Shown piece after piece: positions 1-8,847 of a stretch of DNA of 56,877 nt (its first letter is position 1; each line of letters starts with the position of its first letter). This DNA comes from a bacterium. Lineage in GTDB: Bacteria > Verrucomicrobiota > Kiritimatiellia > RFP12 > UBA1067. The translations under genes were made by a program, and so were the position numbers. The notes beneath the pieces were generated by a model. That model was not told where the DNA came from and did not search any database. It saw only the letters and a list, made by a program, of their open reading frames with translations. Where the stretch lies: assembly GCA_030537465.1 (NCBI GenBank), contig JAUNMP010000006.1, forward strand, positions 1 through 56,877, given 5' to 3'.

Positions 1-156
1 CGGGCGGCATGGTCATCGGCACGGTGTCAGAGGGGTTTTGCAATTACCTCGAATGAAACAAAAAAATCCAGGATTCCCGTCGCCGAGCTTGCGTATCTGC
101 CCGTATTTTTGTACAATTCAGATACGGAAGCGAAGTTTGAAGCAGTTTTGGGGTAG
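1..156 (+). CDS. 3' end of an unidentified gene (truncated by window edge)
   Basis: An open frame enters from the left edge and ends at TAG 154-156. Its last 38 or so residues (from AITSNETKKS to FEAVLG) have protein-like composition, with short polar and hydrophobic stretches such as VAELAYLPVFLYN. The first dozen residues in this frame are poor (RAAWSSARCQRG), whereas the +3 frame reads GGMVIGTVSEGF up to about position 38. The two frames would join if one base of the GGGGTTTT run at 33-39 were removed, so a frameshift or base-call error is possible. The product is not recognised. The candidate promoter of the next gene lies inside this fragment. Confidence 0.35.
   Translation, partial: RAAWSSARCQRGFAITSNETKKSRIPVAELAYLPVFLYNSDTEAKFEAVLG
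89..117 (+). promoter_or_regulatory. candidate promoter for the giant beta-strand-repeat gene
   Basis: TTGCGT (89-94) and TACAAT (112-117) are separated by 17 bp. Transcription would begin near 124, leaving a leader of about 100 nt before the ATG at 226. There is no TG extension, unlike most other promoters in this window, and the site lies within the tail of the upstream gene. It is a sequence match only. Confidence 0.35.
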
Positions 157-225
157 TCCTTTGACGTGGTTGCACGTGCGGGAGGGACTTTTTTCGAGGA
201 CCAGTATCTCTGGAGAGGCGAGTAT

Positions 226-3200
226 ATGAGACGGATAGTTGTGTCGGCAGGGTTGTTGGCGATGGTCTGTTGCGGCGAGACTGTGACGATCGCACCGGGG
301 AATGGCGTGTACACGAACGTACGGGAACGTATTTCCGGTACGGTCGACGTCTCGGTCAACCCCGGAGCGTCCGGCGGTGGCATCGTGCGCCTCAATCCCG
401 CGAACGGCTATATCGGCAAGACGACGCTCGGGAGTGGCACACTGCTGGTCGACTCCCTCGCGCCCGTCGGTGGCAACTCGTCCGTCGGCCAGGACGGCAT
501 GGTCCAGATCGGCGCGGGCACGTTTCGCTATGCGGGTCCCGACGGCGCGTTCACCGACCGTCCTTTCACGAATGTCCTCAGCGCCTCCCAGGTCGCCATC
601 TACGACATCTCGAACGAGGTCTCGATCGCAGGCGGGGTGACGAAGGCGAACGGTTCGTTCGTGAAGACGGGACCTGGTACGCTGCATCTCCTGGGCAACA
701 ACGTCTTCAATGGCAGTGGTCTCGCGGACAGCACGAGTGGCATCCAGGCGAAATTCGTTCCCAAGGCGAACGGGGACTCCCCCGACAAGGGGTATCGCCA
801 TTTCCATGTGCTGGAGGGGACGCTGGTCCTTGGCGAGGACGGCGGCACGACGACAATCGCCGACGGCAACAACATCGGCGTCGGCGGCTGGACGACGGAC
901 AGCGGACAGGAGGTCGAGGCGACGCTCGAGGTCCGCGGCGGCTACGTCAAGTGGAACAACTGGATCATGCACGCCTCCTACAACGGCAACACGTCGAATA
1001 CGTCCGACCATCGTCCTCGTTCGACCGTGCGCGTGCTGGACGGCATCCTGTCCGGCGGCACGCAGACGACCGTCGGCGGCACGTTCGCGATGGGCCGCAA
1101 CAAGCTCGGCTACTCGAAGTTCGCGCAGAACAGCGAGCCGCATCTGGAGGTTTTGGGTGGACAGTTCCTCTGTTCCGACCTCTCCGTCTCGGACGACCGC
1201 GGCGCACATTCCGTCGTCCAGATCCGGAACGGCGGCAAGGTCACGGCGAACAACTGCTACACGTCCCGTATCAGCGGCAACGCGGACACGACGGTCACGC
1301 TAGACGTCTCCAATGGCGGCACGCTGATTGTCAACGACATCACGAACCAGGGCGGCGACAACTGGAACTTCGCCGTCACGAACGGTGGCATCCTCCAGTG
1401 CAACCAGATCAAGAATACGTCCGGCACTTTCAGGCTCCTCTTCGATGGCGCCACCGTTCAGACGCGCGGCACGGGTACGTACGCGGTCTTCCAGGACAGC
1501 CTGGCATCCGTCAAGGTCGGTCCGAAGGGCGTGACAGTCGGCGCGAACACGGTCTTCCGCGACCAGAAGGGGATTGCGTCCGCGTCCGCGGACGAGCCGG
1601 ATGCGGCGGGCGTGACGATCTCGAACATCAAGGACGGCGGCGTGGTCGAGTACTGTGTGCCGACGAGCTACAACGGTCCGACGACGATCACCTACGGCTA
1701 TCTGTCCTTCCTGGGCACGGGCGCGCTGCCGCCGAACAGCCCGCTCATCATGAAGGCGGGTGGTCTGCAGCTCACGAACGGCGTTGTTTCGGTGGCGAAC
1801 GCGACCTTCGGCGAAGCCGGTACGGCCGCCCAGCTCAAACTGCGCGTCGCGCGCGGTTCGCATTTCGTCGTGACCGATTCCTTTACGCTCGCGGACGATC
1901 CGTCGGAGTTCATCGTCCGCATCTACGAGACGCCCGGTGTCGCGGATGGCCTGACGACCTCGGGCACCTATCCGCTCGTCGAGGCTCCGCTCGCGGCGAA
2001 GGGCGGGCTTGAGACGCTTGCGGCAAAGGCACGCCTGGCGCTGCCGGAGAATCCCGACTCGGTTGCCTTCGAGGTTGTCGAGGCGAACGGCCATGCTGTC
2101 CTGCAGGCCGCCGTCGTGCTTCCCGTGCAAGTGCCGCAGTCGGCCGACACGTGGTCCAACGGTGCCGGCGATGGCCTCTGGGCGACGGATGGAAACTGGA
2201 CGAGTGGTGCGGCCGTGAATCAGGCGGGCCGTACAGCCATGTTCCCGAATGTCGGGGAAGACCCCCAGACGGTCTCCCTCGGTACGGATGGCGCGTTCAC
2301 GGCGGGCGGACTCGACTTTACGGCGACGACGACCGACTACACGGTTTCCGGGGGCACGCTTACGCTTGCGAACGGCGCGGCTGGCGCGGCGATCAAATCC
2401 GTCGGCGGTCGCAGCCATGTCGTCGCCTCCACGCTGGCGGGCTCTTCGCCTGTGACGGTCAACCCCGCGGCGAGCGGGGCGGGTCAGGTGACGCTTGCGG
2501 ACGTCTCCTCGTCCTTCACGGGCGGTCTGAAGACGGGCAGCGGTACGACGGAGCTCGGCTCGCTCGCGTTCGTCAAATCCGCCGCGGACCTCGTCGTCGG
2601 CCCCGGCACGCTGAAGTACACGGGCGCTGGGGAGACTGTTCCCGGCCTCACGTTCGACGCCGGCGCGAGCCTCGCCGCGGTCCTCGACGTCGCGCATGAC
2701 CTGAAGGTCGACTCGGTCGCGCTCGGCACGTCCGCGCTGCTGAAGACCGGCGCAGGCACGCTGACCCTCGGCGGCACGGGTGCCTACGCCCTCGCCAACA
2801 CCTCCAAGAACGCGGACAAGAAGGCCGGCATTGGTGTCTACGGCGATTCGCCCGTCGACGCGATCCAGCAGCTCTCCGTCGCGGACGGCCGCCTCGTCGT
2901 CGGCGTCGCGGACGATCCGGCCAACGCACCGTCCGTCTCCGTGGGCGGCGAGGTCGACGTCGGCATGCGCACCGCGTCCGCGGCGAATGGACGCCGCGAA
3001 ACCGCGGGCGAGTTCGTGATGAACAACGGCACGTTCTCCTGCAATATCTTCGAGCTCGGCTACTACTGCGGCACGGCGACAACGGTCGGCACGGATCCCG
3101 CGGACCGTCTCGTGCAGCGCTTCACGATGAACGGCGGCGCGTTCAATGCGGCCTCGACCATCTCGTCCCTCTGGGACTGGGGCTACGAGCAGCACAACAT

Positions 3201-6200
3201 GGAGGCCATCTTCGACATCCGCGGCGGCGTGGTCACGACTGGCCAGTTGCGCCTGAACAGCATGCCGGGCATGGGCGACCTGAAGACGGTCTGGAACCAG
3301 ACGGACGGCCGCGTGAAGGCCACTTCGATGCTCGTTGGGCAGTACGCCGCCGCGGGCAAGACGCATGGTCCCCTTGAGATGAACCTCGATGGTGGCGAGC
3401 TGATGATCAGCGGAACCTGCACGTTCTCGAACAGCGTGCCCGTGGACATCAACGTGAATCCGGACGCTGTCTTCGGGACCGGTACGCTCTCGGCCTTTGG
3501 CAATACCGCGAACGCCGCGCGTATCCATTTCCGCGGCGGCCGCTACCGCGGCTACGCCCCGGGCAACAGCAACACGGAGTGGCGCAACCACACGGGCTAC
3601 GCGGTCTATCTCTCGGACGATCTCGTCTATGACACGTCCGCCGACCTGGGCGTCGGTGCGGTGCGTCGTGTCTGGAGCTACATCAACCACAAGGTCGAGG
3701 TCGAACCGGGCAGCGAACGGTCCGACTACGGCATCACGTTCGTCGGCGGCGGGCAGGTCGCCGTCGGCCCCGCGTTCAACGCAAGCACGGTCACCGGTCC
3801 GATCCGCTTCACGGACCGGACTTCTGCGGTGCCGCTCACAACGGCGTTCAGGAACCATGCGGTCGAAATTGCGACCGATTCTGTCCTGCGCCAGTACAAT
3901 CTGTATGCGGAATTCAAGGACTTGACTCTCGGCACGGCAGACGCATCTGCGCCCGCTTATGTCGACCTCCACACGTCCTACGCGAAGACGAACGAGGCTG
4001 TGATCGTCACTGGAACGCTGAATGTCGCCGGTCCTGTCGCGTTCATCACCCACTCGGACAACCAGAACACCGAGCGGCAGCATGCGGCCGGCACGTACAC
4101 GGCGCTCGTCTACCAGGCCTCGCAGACGTTCGACACGTCGAAGGTCGTCCCCGCGCCGTTCAAGGACGCGAAGGCCTACACGGTCGCCGAGGTGATCCTG
4201 CCGGACTCCGACAAGCGGCATCCGGGCTGGAAGGCGCTTGTCGTGACGATCTCCTCCACGGCGGCAGGCGTCACGGATCCGACGGCTCGGTTCTGGTCGG
4301 CTGTCCAAACGGGCGGCGACTGGTCCGTCGCCGCGAATTGGAACGGCCACGACGCGCCCGCCACGGAAGGAGAGGAAGGCGTGTTCGCCCCCGCGACGGC
4401 AGCGGCTGTTCCCGTGCGGATCGATGCGCCGGTCACGTCTGGCTCCCTGACGCTGGATGGTTCTGTAGCGGCGAATGGCTACCGCCTTTCCGGCGCGCCG
4501 TTGACGGTGCGGAATCCGGACGGACATTCCGCCAGTATCTACGCGAGCTCCGGCACGCACGAGATCGCGGCACCGCTCGTCCTGCCGCAGCGCACGATGC
4601 TGGACACGAAGTCCGGCGCGAAGCTGAAGGTCGATGACTTGACGTCTTCCAATGCGACCGTGACAGTCAACTTACGCCAATATACTGGTGGCGGCGAGGT
4701 CGAGCTCGTGAAGACGGAGGGCATCGCCACGCTGGCCGTCCGCAGCGGCCGGACGATTGTCGACGACCTCTCCTTCGCGACGAAGAACAACAGCGTCCAG
4801 GTTGGCCCGGGTACGCTGGACTACCGCGGCACGGGCGAGACGATTCCCGGCATCTATCTGAACGAAGGAAGCGGCGGCAGCAAGTGCTCTGTGCTTCGCA
4901 TCGAGAAGGATCTGGGTATCAAGGAAATGACCTATGGTTCGGAGGCCGTTACCAAAACCGGTCCCGGCGACCTCTTTTTCCGCGGGACGGGAACGATCAA
5001 GTTTGGCAGCACGTCCTGGAACCGCGGTTCGCAGGCCGACACCTACGTGCGGGCGAACGGCGATGGCCCGGTCGCGACCTACCGCAGGGGCAACGTCTCC
5101 GAGGGCCGCATCGTGCAGGGAACGGTCAATGACCCGACCGATGCGCCGACCGTGACCTGTACGGACTTCTGCGTCGGCGTCGACCACGTCGAGGGCAAGG
5201 ACTGTGAATACGTGCTCAACAACGGCGTCCTCGACGTGACGGGCTCGATGTACATCGACTACTATCATGGCGTGACGAAAAACTGCCGCGGCAAGTTCAC
5301 GATGAACGGCGGCAGGTTGAAGGGGTCCTGGATCCGCATGCTGCAGTCCGGTAATGCCACGATGTACGCCGATCCCGAGTTCGAGATCAACGGCGGTACG
5401 GCGACCTTCACCGGGGATATCATGATGGGCTATCAGACGATGAAGACGACTGGCAATACCGCGACGCTCCGCGTCAACGGTGGCAGTCTTTCCATCGGCG
5501 GCACACTCTATGCCGTCTCCCTCAGCTCCAGTAGCACGGGCGCGGACAATACGACGACGGACGGCGAAATTGAAATCAATGGCGGTGAGCTGTTCTGCTC
5601 GAACTCCGTGCAGATGTGCCGCGCGGCGGCGAACAAGGCGAAGCTGAATCTGAACGGTGGCGTTCTGGCGGCGAAGAACGTCACGACGACGCGCGGCAAG
5701 AGCTACATGACGTTCAACGGCGGTGCGTTCCGTCCAACGGCGGCCAACGAGCTGAAGGGGCTCACCGCTGTCTATGTGTCGACAAACGGCGCGACGATCT
5801 CGACGGCCTTGCTGCCGGACGACGCCGTCTACACGATCTCGCAGAATCTCGTGGCGGATCCCTTGCTGGGATCCGCCGTCGACGGTGGCTTCACGAAGCT
5901 CGGGAAGGGCACGCTCGTCCTCTCCGGCGCGAACACGTTCTCGGGTCCGACCCGCATTGCGCTCGGCACGCTGCGGGCGACGCGCGACGAGGCGCTGTCC
6001 GACCGAATCGAACTTGCGACCGCAGGTACGCTCGACATGGCCGGACGGACGCTCTCCGTGGGCGAGATCATCTGCCAGGGTGTCGCACAGAACGGTTCGC
6101 TGAAGGTCGGTGGTGCGTTGTTGAAGAATTCGGACGATGATGGCGCGCTGAATGTTGTCGGCGATCTTGCCGTCGACACGAAGGCGGTGGTCGACTTCGG

Positions 6201-6390
6201 ATTGACGGCGGCGGACGAACTGGCGTTCAATCAGCGGATTCCGCTGGCGACCTTCACGGGTGTCTGCACCGCGCCGGCGCGGCTCAAGACACGCAATGGC
6301 GCCAATGTGCCGGCTGTCCGGCTGGAGACGAAGGACAACGTTCTCTGGGCGGTGACGACGTCCGGTGGAACGATGATCTTCGTCCGTTAA
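226..6390 (+). CDS. giant secreted autotransporter-associated beta-strand-repeat protein
   Basis: A 2054-residue surface or secreted beta-solenoid protein. The ATG at 226 is preferred because GGAGAG lies 8 nt upstream and a signal peptide follows (MRRIVVSAGLLAMVCCGE); a longer frame to 166 lacks both. Three homologous modules of about 700 residues are visible, each with a G.GTL.Y.G strand motif (near residues 93, 790 and 1524) followed by a K.TGxGxLxLxG motif, a GDxPV segment and FxMNxGxF repeats. Linkers with spaced Trp and a terminal NW occur near 641 and 1354. A classic repeat, GKGTLVLSGANTFSG, starts near 1893. There is no recognisable outer-membrane autotransporter barrel at the C terminus; the protein ends GTMIFVR, resembling the end of the secreted protein at 41401-44181. 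The role is inferred to be adhesion or glycan binding at the cell surface. It is separated by only 18 nt from the next gene. Confidence 0.85.
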   Translation: MRRIVVSAGLLAMVCCGETVTIAPGNGVYTNVRERISGTVDVSVNPGASGGGIVRLNPANGYIGKTTLGSGTLLVDSLAPVGGNSSVGQDGMVQIGAGTFRYAGPDGAFTDRPFTNVLSASQVAIYDISNEVSIAGGVTKANGSFVKTGPGTLHLLGNNVFNGSGLADSTSGIQAKFVPKANGDSPDKGYRHFHVLEGTLVLGEDGGTTTIADGNNIGVGGWTTDSGQEVEATLEVRGGYVKWNNWIMHASYNGNTSNTSDHRPRSTVRVLDGILSGGTQTTVGGTFAMGRNKLGYSKFAQNSEPHLEVLGGQFLCSDLSVSDDRGAHSVVQIRNGGKVTANNCYTSRISGNADTTVTLDVSNGGTLIVNDITNQGGDNWNFAVTNGGILQCNQIKNTSGTFRLLFDGATVQTRGTGTYAVFQDSLASVKVGPKGVTVGANTVFRDQKGIASASADEPDAAGVTISNIKDGGVVEYCVPTSYNGPTTITYGYLSFLGTGALPPNSPLIMKAGGLQLTNGVVSVANATFGEAGTAAQLKLRVARGSHFVVTDSFTLADDPSEFIVRIYETPGVADGLTTSGTYPLVEAPLAAKGGLETLAAKARLALPENPDSVAFEVVEANGHAVLQAAVVLPVQVPQSADTWSNGAGDGLWATDGNWTSGAAVNQAGRTAMFPNVGEDPQTVSLGTDGAFTAGGLDFTATTTDYTVSGGTLTLANGAAGAAIKSVGGRSHVVASTLAGSSPVTVNPAASGAGQVTLADVSSSFTGGLKTGSGTTELGSLAFVKSAADLVVGPGTLKYTGAGETVPGLTFDAGASLAAVLDVAHDLKVDSVALGTSALLKTGAGTLTLGGTGAYALANTSKNADKKAGIGVYGDSPVDAIQQLSVADGRLVVGVADDPANAPSVSVGGEVDVGMRTASAANGRRETAGEFVMNNGTFSCNIFELGYYCGTATTVGTDPADRLVQRFTMNGGAFNAASTISSLWDWGYEQHNMEAIFDIRGGVVTTGQLRLNSMPGMGDLKTVWNQTDGRVKATSMLVGQYAAAGKTHGPLEMNLDGGELMISGTCTFSNSVPVDINVNPDAVFGTGTLSAFGNTANAARIHFRGGRYRGYAPGNSNTEWRNHTGYAVYLSDDLVYDTSADLGVGAVRRVWSYINHKVEVEPGSERSDYGITFVGGGQVAVGPAFNASTVTGPIRFTDRTSAVPLTTAFRNHAVEIATDSVLRQYNLYAEFKDLTLGTADASAPAYVDLHTSYAKTNEAVIVTGTLNVAGPVAFITHSDNQNTERQHAAGTYTALVYQASQTFDTSKVVPAPFKDAKAYTVAEVILPDSDKRHPGWKALVVTISSTAAGVTDPTARFWSAVQTGGDWSVAANWNGHDAPATEGEEGVFAPATAAAVPVRIDAPVTSGSLTLDGSVAANGYRLSGAPLTVRNPDGHSASIYASSGTHEIAAPLVLPQRTMLDTKSGAKLKVDDLTSSNATVTVNLRQYTGGGEVELVKTEGIATLAVRSGRTIVDDLSFATKNNSVQVGPGTLDYRGTGETIPGIYLNEGSGGSKCSVLRIEKDLGIKEMTYGSEAVTKTGPGDLFFRGTGTIKFGSTSWNRGSQADTYVRANGDGPVATYRRGNVSEGRIVQGTVNDPTDAPTVTCTDFCVGVDHVEGKDCEYVLNNGVLDVTGSMYIDYYHGVTKNCRGKFTMNGGRLKGSWIRMLQSGNATMYADPEFEINGGTATFTGDIMMGYQTMKTTGNTATLRVNGGSLSIGGTLYAVSLSSSSTGADNTTTDGEIEINGGELFCSNSVQMCRAAANKAKLNLNGGVLAAKNVTTTRGKSYMTFNGGAFRPTAANELKGLTAVYVSTNGATISTALLPDDAVYTISQNLVADPLLGSAVDGGFTKLGKGTLVLSGANTFSGPTRIALGTLRATRDEALSDRIELATAGTLDMAGRTLSVGEIICQGVAQNGSLKVGGALLKNSDDDGALNVVGDLAVDTKAVVDFGLTAADELAFNQRIPLATFTGVCTAPARLKTRNGANVPAVRLETKDNVLWAVTTSGGTMIFVR

Positions 6391-6408
6391 CGGGAAAAGG
6401 AGCATGTG

Positions 6409-8097
6409 ATGCATCGGTCTGTTTTGTCCTGGGCGGCACTGGCGATTCTGGTTGGAACAGCCGGCTTTGCGGAGACATGGCCGCCCAAACTGGAACGAAC
6501 TGCGCCGATGCCGACGAATCCGCCGCCGTATCTGGTGGACCGTCCGGCCGTGATTCCAATCGACGTCGGACGGCAGTTGTTCGTCGACGACTATCTGCTG
6601 GACGAGACGAAAGGCCTGACGCGCGTCTACAACCACCCCGTGAAGATGTTCGACGGGCCGGTGCTATGGCCGGAGACGACGCTTGAACTAGAGGAGGACG
6701 TCGAACGGCCGCACCGTTTTGCGCCTGTGTGCGCGGCGACGAGCGGCGGACTCTGGTGGGATCCGGTGAAGAAGGTGTTCCGTCTCTGGTATGAGGCGGG
6801 GTGGATGAAGAATCTCTGCTATGCCGAGTCGAAGGACGGTGTTACCTGGACTCGTCCCGACTGTGGCATCGTGAAGGGCACCAACCGGGTTCTGACAGAC
6901 GCGCTCCTGGACAGCTGGAACGTGTTCCCCGATTATGCGTCCGACAAGCCATATGAGAATTGGAAACTACTGGTCTCCGTGGCGGGCGGGACGACGGACA
7001 ACCGCCTCTACTCTTCGGGGGACGGCACGCATTGGGATTTCATCGGCCTGGCGGGACAGAGCGGCGACCGGACGACCTTCTTCTACAATCCGTTCCGCGG
7101 GAAGTGGGTGTATTCCCTTCGCGGGGGCGGCCCGGGCGGAGGTGGTCGCAACCGGTCCTATTGGGAGTCGCGCGACTTCGGCGGCCCCGAGGTCCGCTGG
7201 AACTTCTCCGGCAAGAAGGCTCCGCCGGAATACCAGGGCTTGCCCGCGCCGCATCCGTGGCTGGCGACGGACGCCCTGGATCTCCCTGATCCCGCCGTGG
7301 CGGGGCGGACGCCGCAGCTCTACAATGTCGACGCGGTCGCCTACGAGTCGCTGATGCTGGGGATGTTCGAAATCCTCCATCCAGGACCGAAGGACAATGC
7401 TTCGAGCGTCGAGGCGGGTATGCCGAAGATCACGGATCTTCAGTTCGCCTATTCGCGCGACGGCTGGCATTTCACTCGTCCCGACCGGACGGCCGCCATC
7501 GCCTCGTCGCGCTGGGGCACCGGCAAATGGGATTCGGGGTATCTCTCGCCGATGGGCGGAATCTGCGTGATCAAGGACGAACGGCTTTGGTTCTACTACA
7601 CGGGCATGCGCGGCGATGCCACGGAGACGACGCCGTATCAGAAGGATCCTGAGGTGGGTTGGCGGCGGAACGGGATGCACTTCAACGCGTCGATCGGCGT
7701 GGCGTCGATGCGCCGGGATGGCTTCGTCGGCCTTGTCGCCGACGGTCGCGGCGAGGCGGTCACGCATCTCGTCCGGTTCAGCGGTTCGCATTTCTTCGTC
7801 AATGCGGAATGCCGGTTTGGTTCGCTGGTGGTCGAGGTGCTGGATGAAAAGGGCGATGTGATTCCCGGATTCGGTGCGGAGGACTGCGTTGTCATCCGGC
7901 GGACGGACTCGACGAAGGCCGAGGTGACCTGGAAGGGGTCTTCGCTGGGGACGCTCGCCAGGCGGGATGTGCGGTTCCGTTTCAAGCTTCATTGTGGTAC
8001 ACTGTACGCGTTCTGGGTTTCGCCTTCATCTCGGGGCGAGTCCCGCGGCTATCTTGCCGCCGGCGGTCCCGCCTATTCGGGACTGCAGGATCTGTGA
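6409..8097 (+). CDS. secreted beta-propeller protein, GH32/GH43-like
   Basis: A 562-residue exported protein, probably a five-bladed beta-propeller related to the GH32/43/68 superfamily; substrate unknown. The start is ATG 6409, 6 nt after AGGAG; the GTG directly before it sits too close to the ribosome binding site. A Sec signal peptide (LSWAALAILVGTAGFAE) precedes the mature part. Blade-like motifs include RQLFVDDYLL near residue 60, W.D...FRLWYEAG, AYSRDGWHFTRP and RLWFYYTGMRGD. The VDDYLL opening is common in planctomycete and Kiritimatiellota proteins annotated as glycosyl hydrolases, but I cannot pick out a catalytic triad with confidence. It follows the giant repeat protein by 18 nt, so the two are probably co-transcribed. 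Confidence 0.6.
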   Translation: MHRSVLSWAALAILVGTAGFAETWPPKLERTAPMPTNPPPYLVDRPAVIPIDVGRQLFVDDYLLDETKGLTRVYNHPVKMFDGPVLWPETTLELEEDVERPHRFAPVCAATSGGLWWDPVKKVFRLWYEAGWMKNLCYAESKDGVTWTRPDCGIVKGTNRVLTDALLDSWNVFPDYASDKPYENWKLLVSVAGGTTDNRLYSSGDGTHWDFIGLAGQSGDRTTFFYNPFRGKWVYSLRGGGPGGGGRNRSYWESRDFGGPEVRWNFSGKKAPPEYQGLPAPHPWLATDALDLPDPAVAGRTPQLYNVDAVAYESLMLGMFEILHPGPKDNASSVEAGMPKITDLQFAYSRDGWHFTRPDRTAAIASSRWGTGKWDSGYLSPMGGICVIKDERLWFYYTGMRGDATETTPYQKDPEVGWRRNGMHFNASIGVASMRRDGFVGLVADGRGEAVTHLVRFSGSHFFVNAECRFGSLVVEVLDEKGDVIPGFGAEDCVVIRRTDSTKAEVTWKGSSLGTLARRDVRFRFKLHCGTLYAFWVSPSSRGESRGYLAAGGPAYSGLQDL

Positions 8098-8133
8098 CGA
8101 GTGAACCAACCACATGATTGGATGGAGGATGCC

Positions 8134-8847
8134 ATGATCGACTATGAGCAGCAGTTTAAACGACCGGGATACGATGTTGATGCGCAGCGGGGCGCCTTGG
8201 CCACGACGTTCAAGATCGTATATGGGTGGATGAGCATTGGTCTGACGCTTTCCGCCGTCATTGCCTGGTATACTGCGGCAAGTGGGCTTTGGAAGACGGT
8301 GCTTGCGGGGCCGGGCTTCTATGGCTGCATCATCGCCGAGCTGGTTGTCGTGCTCGTTCTTTCGGCCGCCATCATGAAATTGCCGGTCTGGGTGGCATGT
8401 CTGCTGTTTCTCGGTTATGCGGCGCTGAATGGCCTGACGCTTTCAGTTGTATTCGTAGCCTATGAATTGGCGTCGGTTGAAAGGGTCTTCCTGATTACCG
8501 CCGGCATGTTTGGCGGTCTGGCGGTCTGGGGGACCGTCACGAAGGGAGACCTGTCGAAGATTGGTTCCATCTGCGGAATGGCGCTTTGGGGTCTCATTGT
8601 GGCAAGCCTTGTCAATATCTTCATGAAGTCGTCCGGGCTGGACTGGATTATTTCCTTTACCGGCATCCTGATCTTCTCCGGGCTTACGATGTGGGATGCC
8701 CAGAAAATCAAGCAGATGGCTGAAAATGAAGGCACGATGGACGCCACGGCCATCCGTAAGCTGGGCATCCTCGGGGCATTGACGCTCTACCTTGACTTCG
8801 TCAACCTCTTCCTTCATATCCTCCGTTTCCTTGGAAAGAAAAAATGA
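8134..8847 (+). CDS. Bax inhibitor-1/YccA family membrane protein
   Basis: A 237-residue inner-membrane protein of the BI-1/TMBIM family (YccA/YbhL-like), with about seven hydrophobic segments. Family members are linked to calcium/proton leak or to modulation of FtsH proteolysis; which applies here is unknown. The ATG at 8134 is preceded by GGAGG with 5 nt spacing; GTG 8101 and ATG 8122 are alternative in-frame starts. The family hallmark is the C-terminal half: SGLTMWDAQKIKQMAE (membrane helix, then a D.Q.IK motif), then DFVNLFLHILRFLG. Its stop overlaps the next start (ATGA), so it is translationally coupled to a secreted hydrolase gene, an odd partner. Confidence 0.9.
   Translation: MIDYEQQFKRPGYDVDAQRGALATTFKIVYGWMSIGLTLSAVIAWYTAASGLWKTVLAGPGFYGCIIAELVVVLVLSAAIMKLPVWVACLLFLGYAALNGLTLSVVFVAYELASVERVFLITAGMFGGLAVWGTVTKGDLSKIGSICGMALWGLIVASLVNIFMKSSGLDWIISFTGILIFSGLTMWDAQKIKQMAENEGTMDATAIRKLGILGALTLYLDFVNLFLHILRFLGKKK

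Noticed and set aside
1300..4560. Very long open frame on the minus strand (over 1000 codons), with another at 4672-6636
   Set aside because: Both lie opposite the giant repeat gene; their Arg/Asp/Val-rich, low-complexity translation without domains is typical of the antisense of GC-rich coding sequence with strong third-position bias.
7995..8003. TGGTACACT resembling an extended -10 upstream of the BI-1 gene
   Set aside because: It lies within the coding end of the propeller gene with no good -35 and would leave a leader of over 120 nt; a similar match (TGGTATACT) occurs inside the BI-1 gene itself, showing that chance matches happen.
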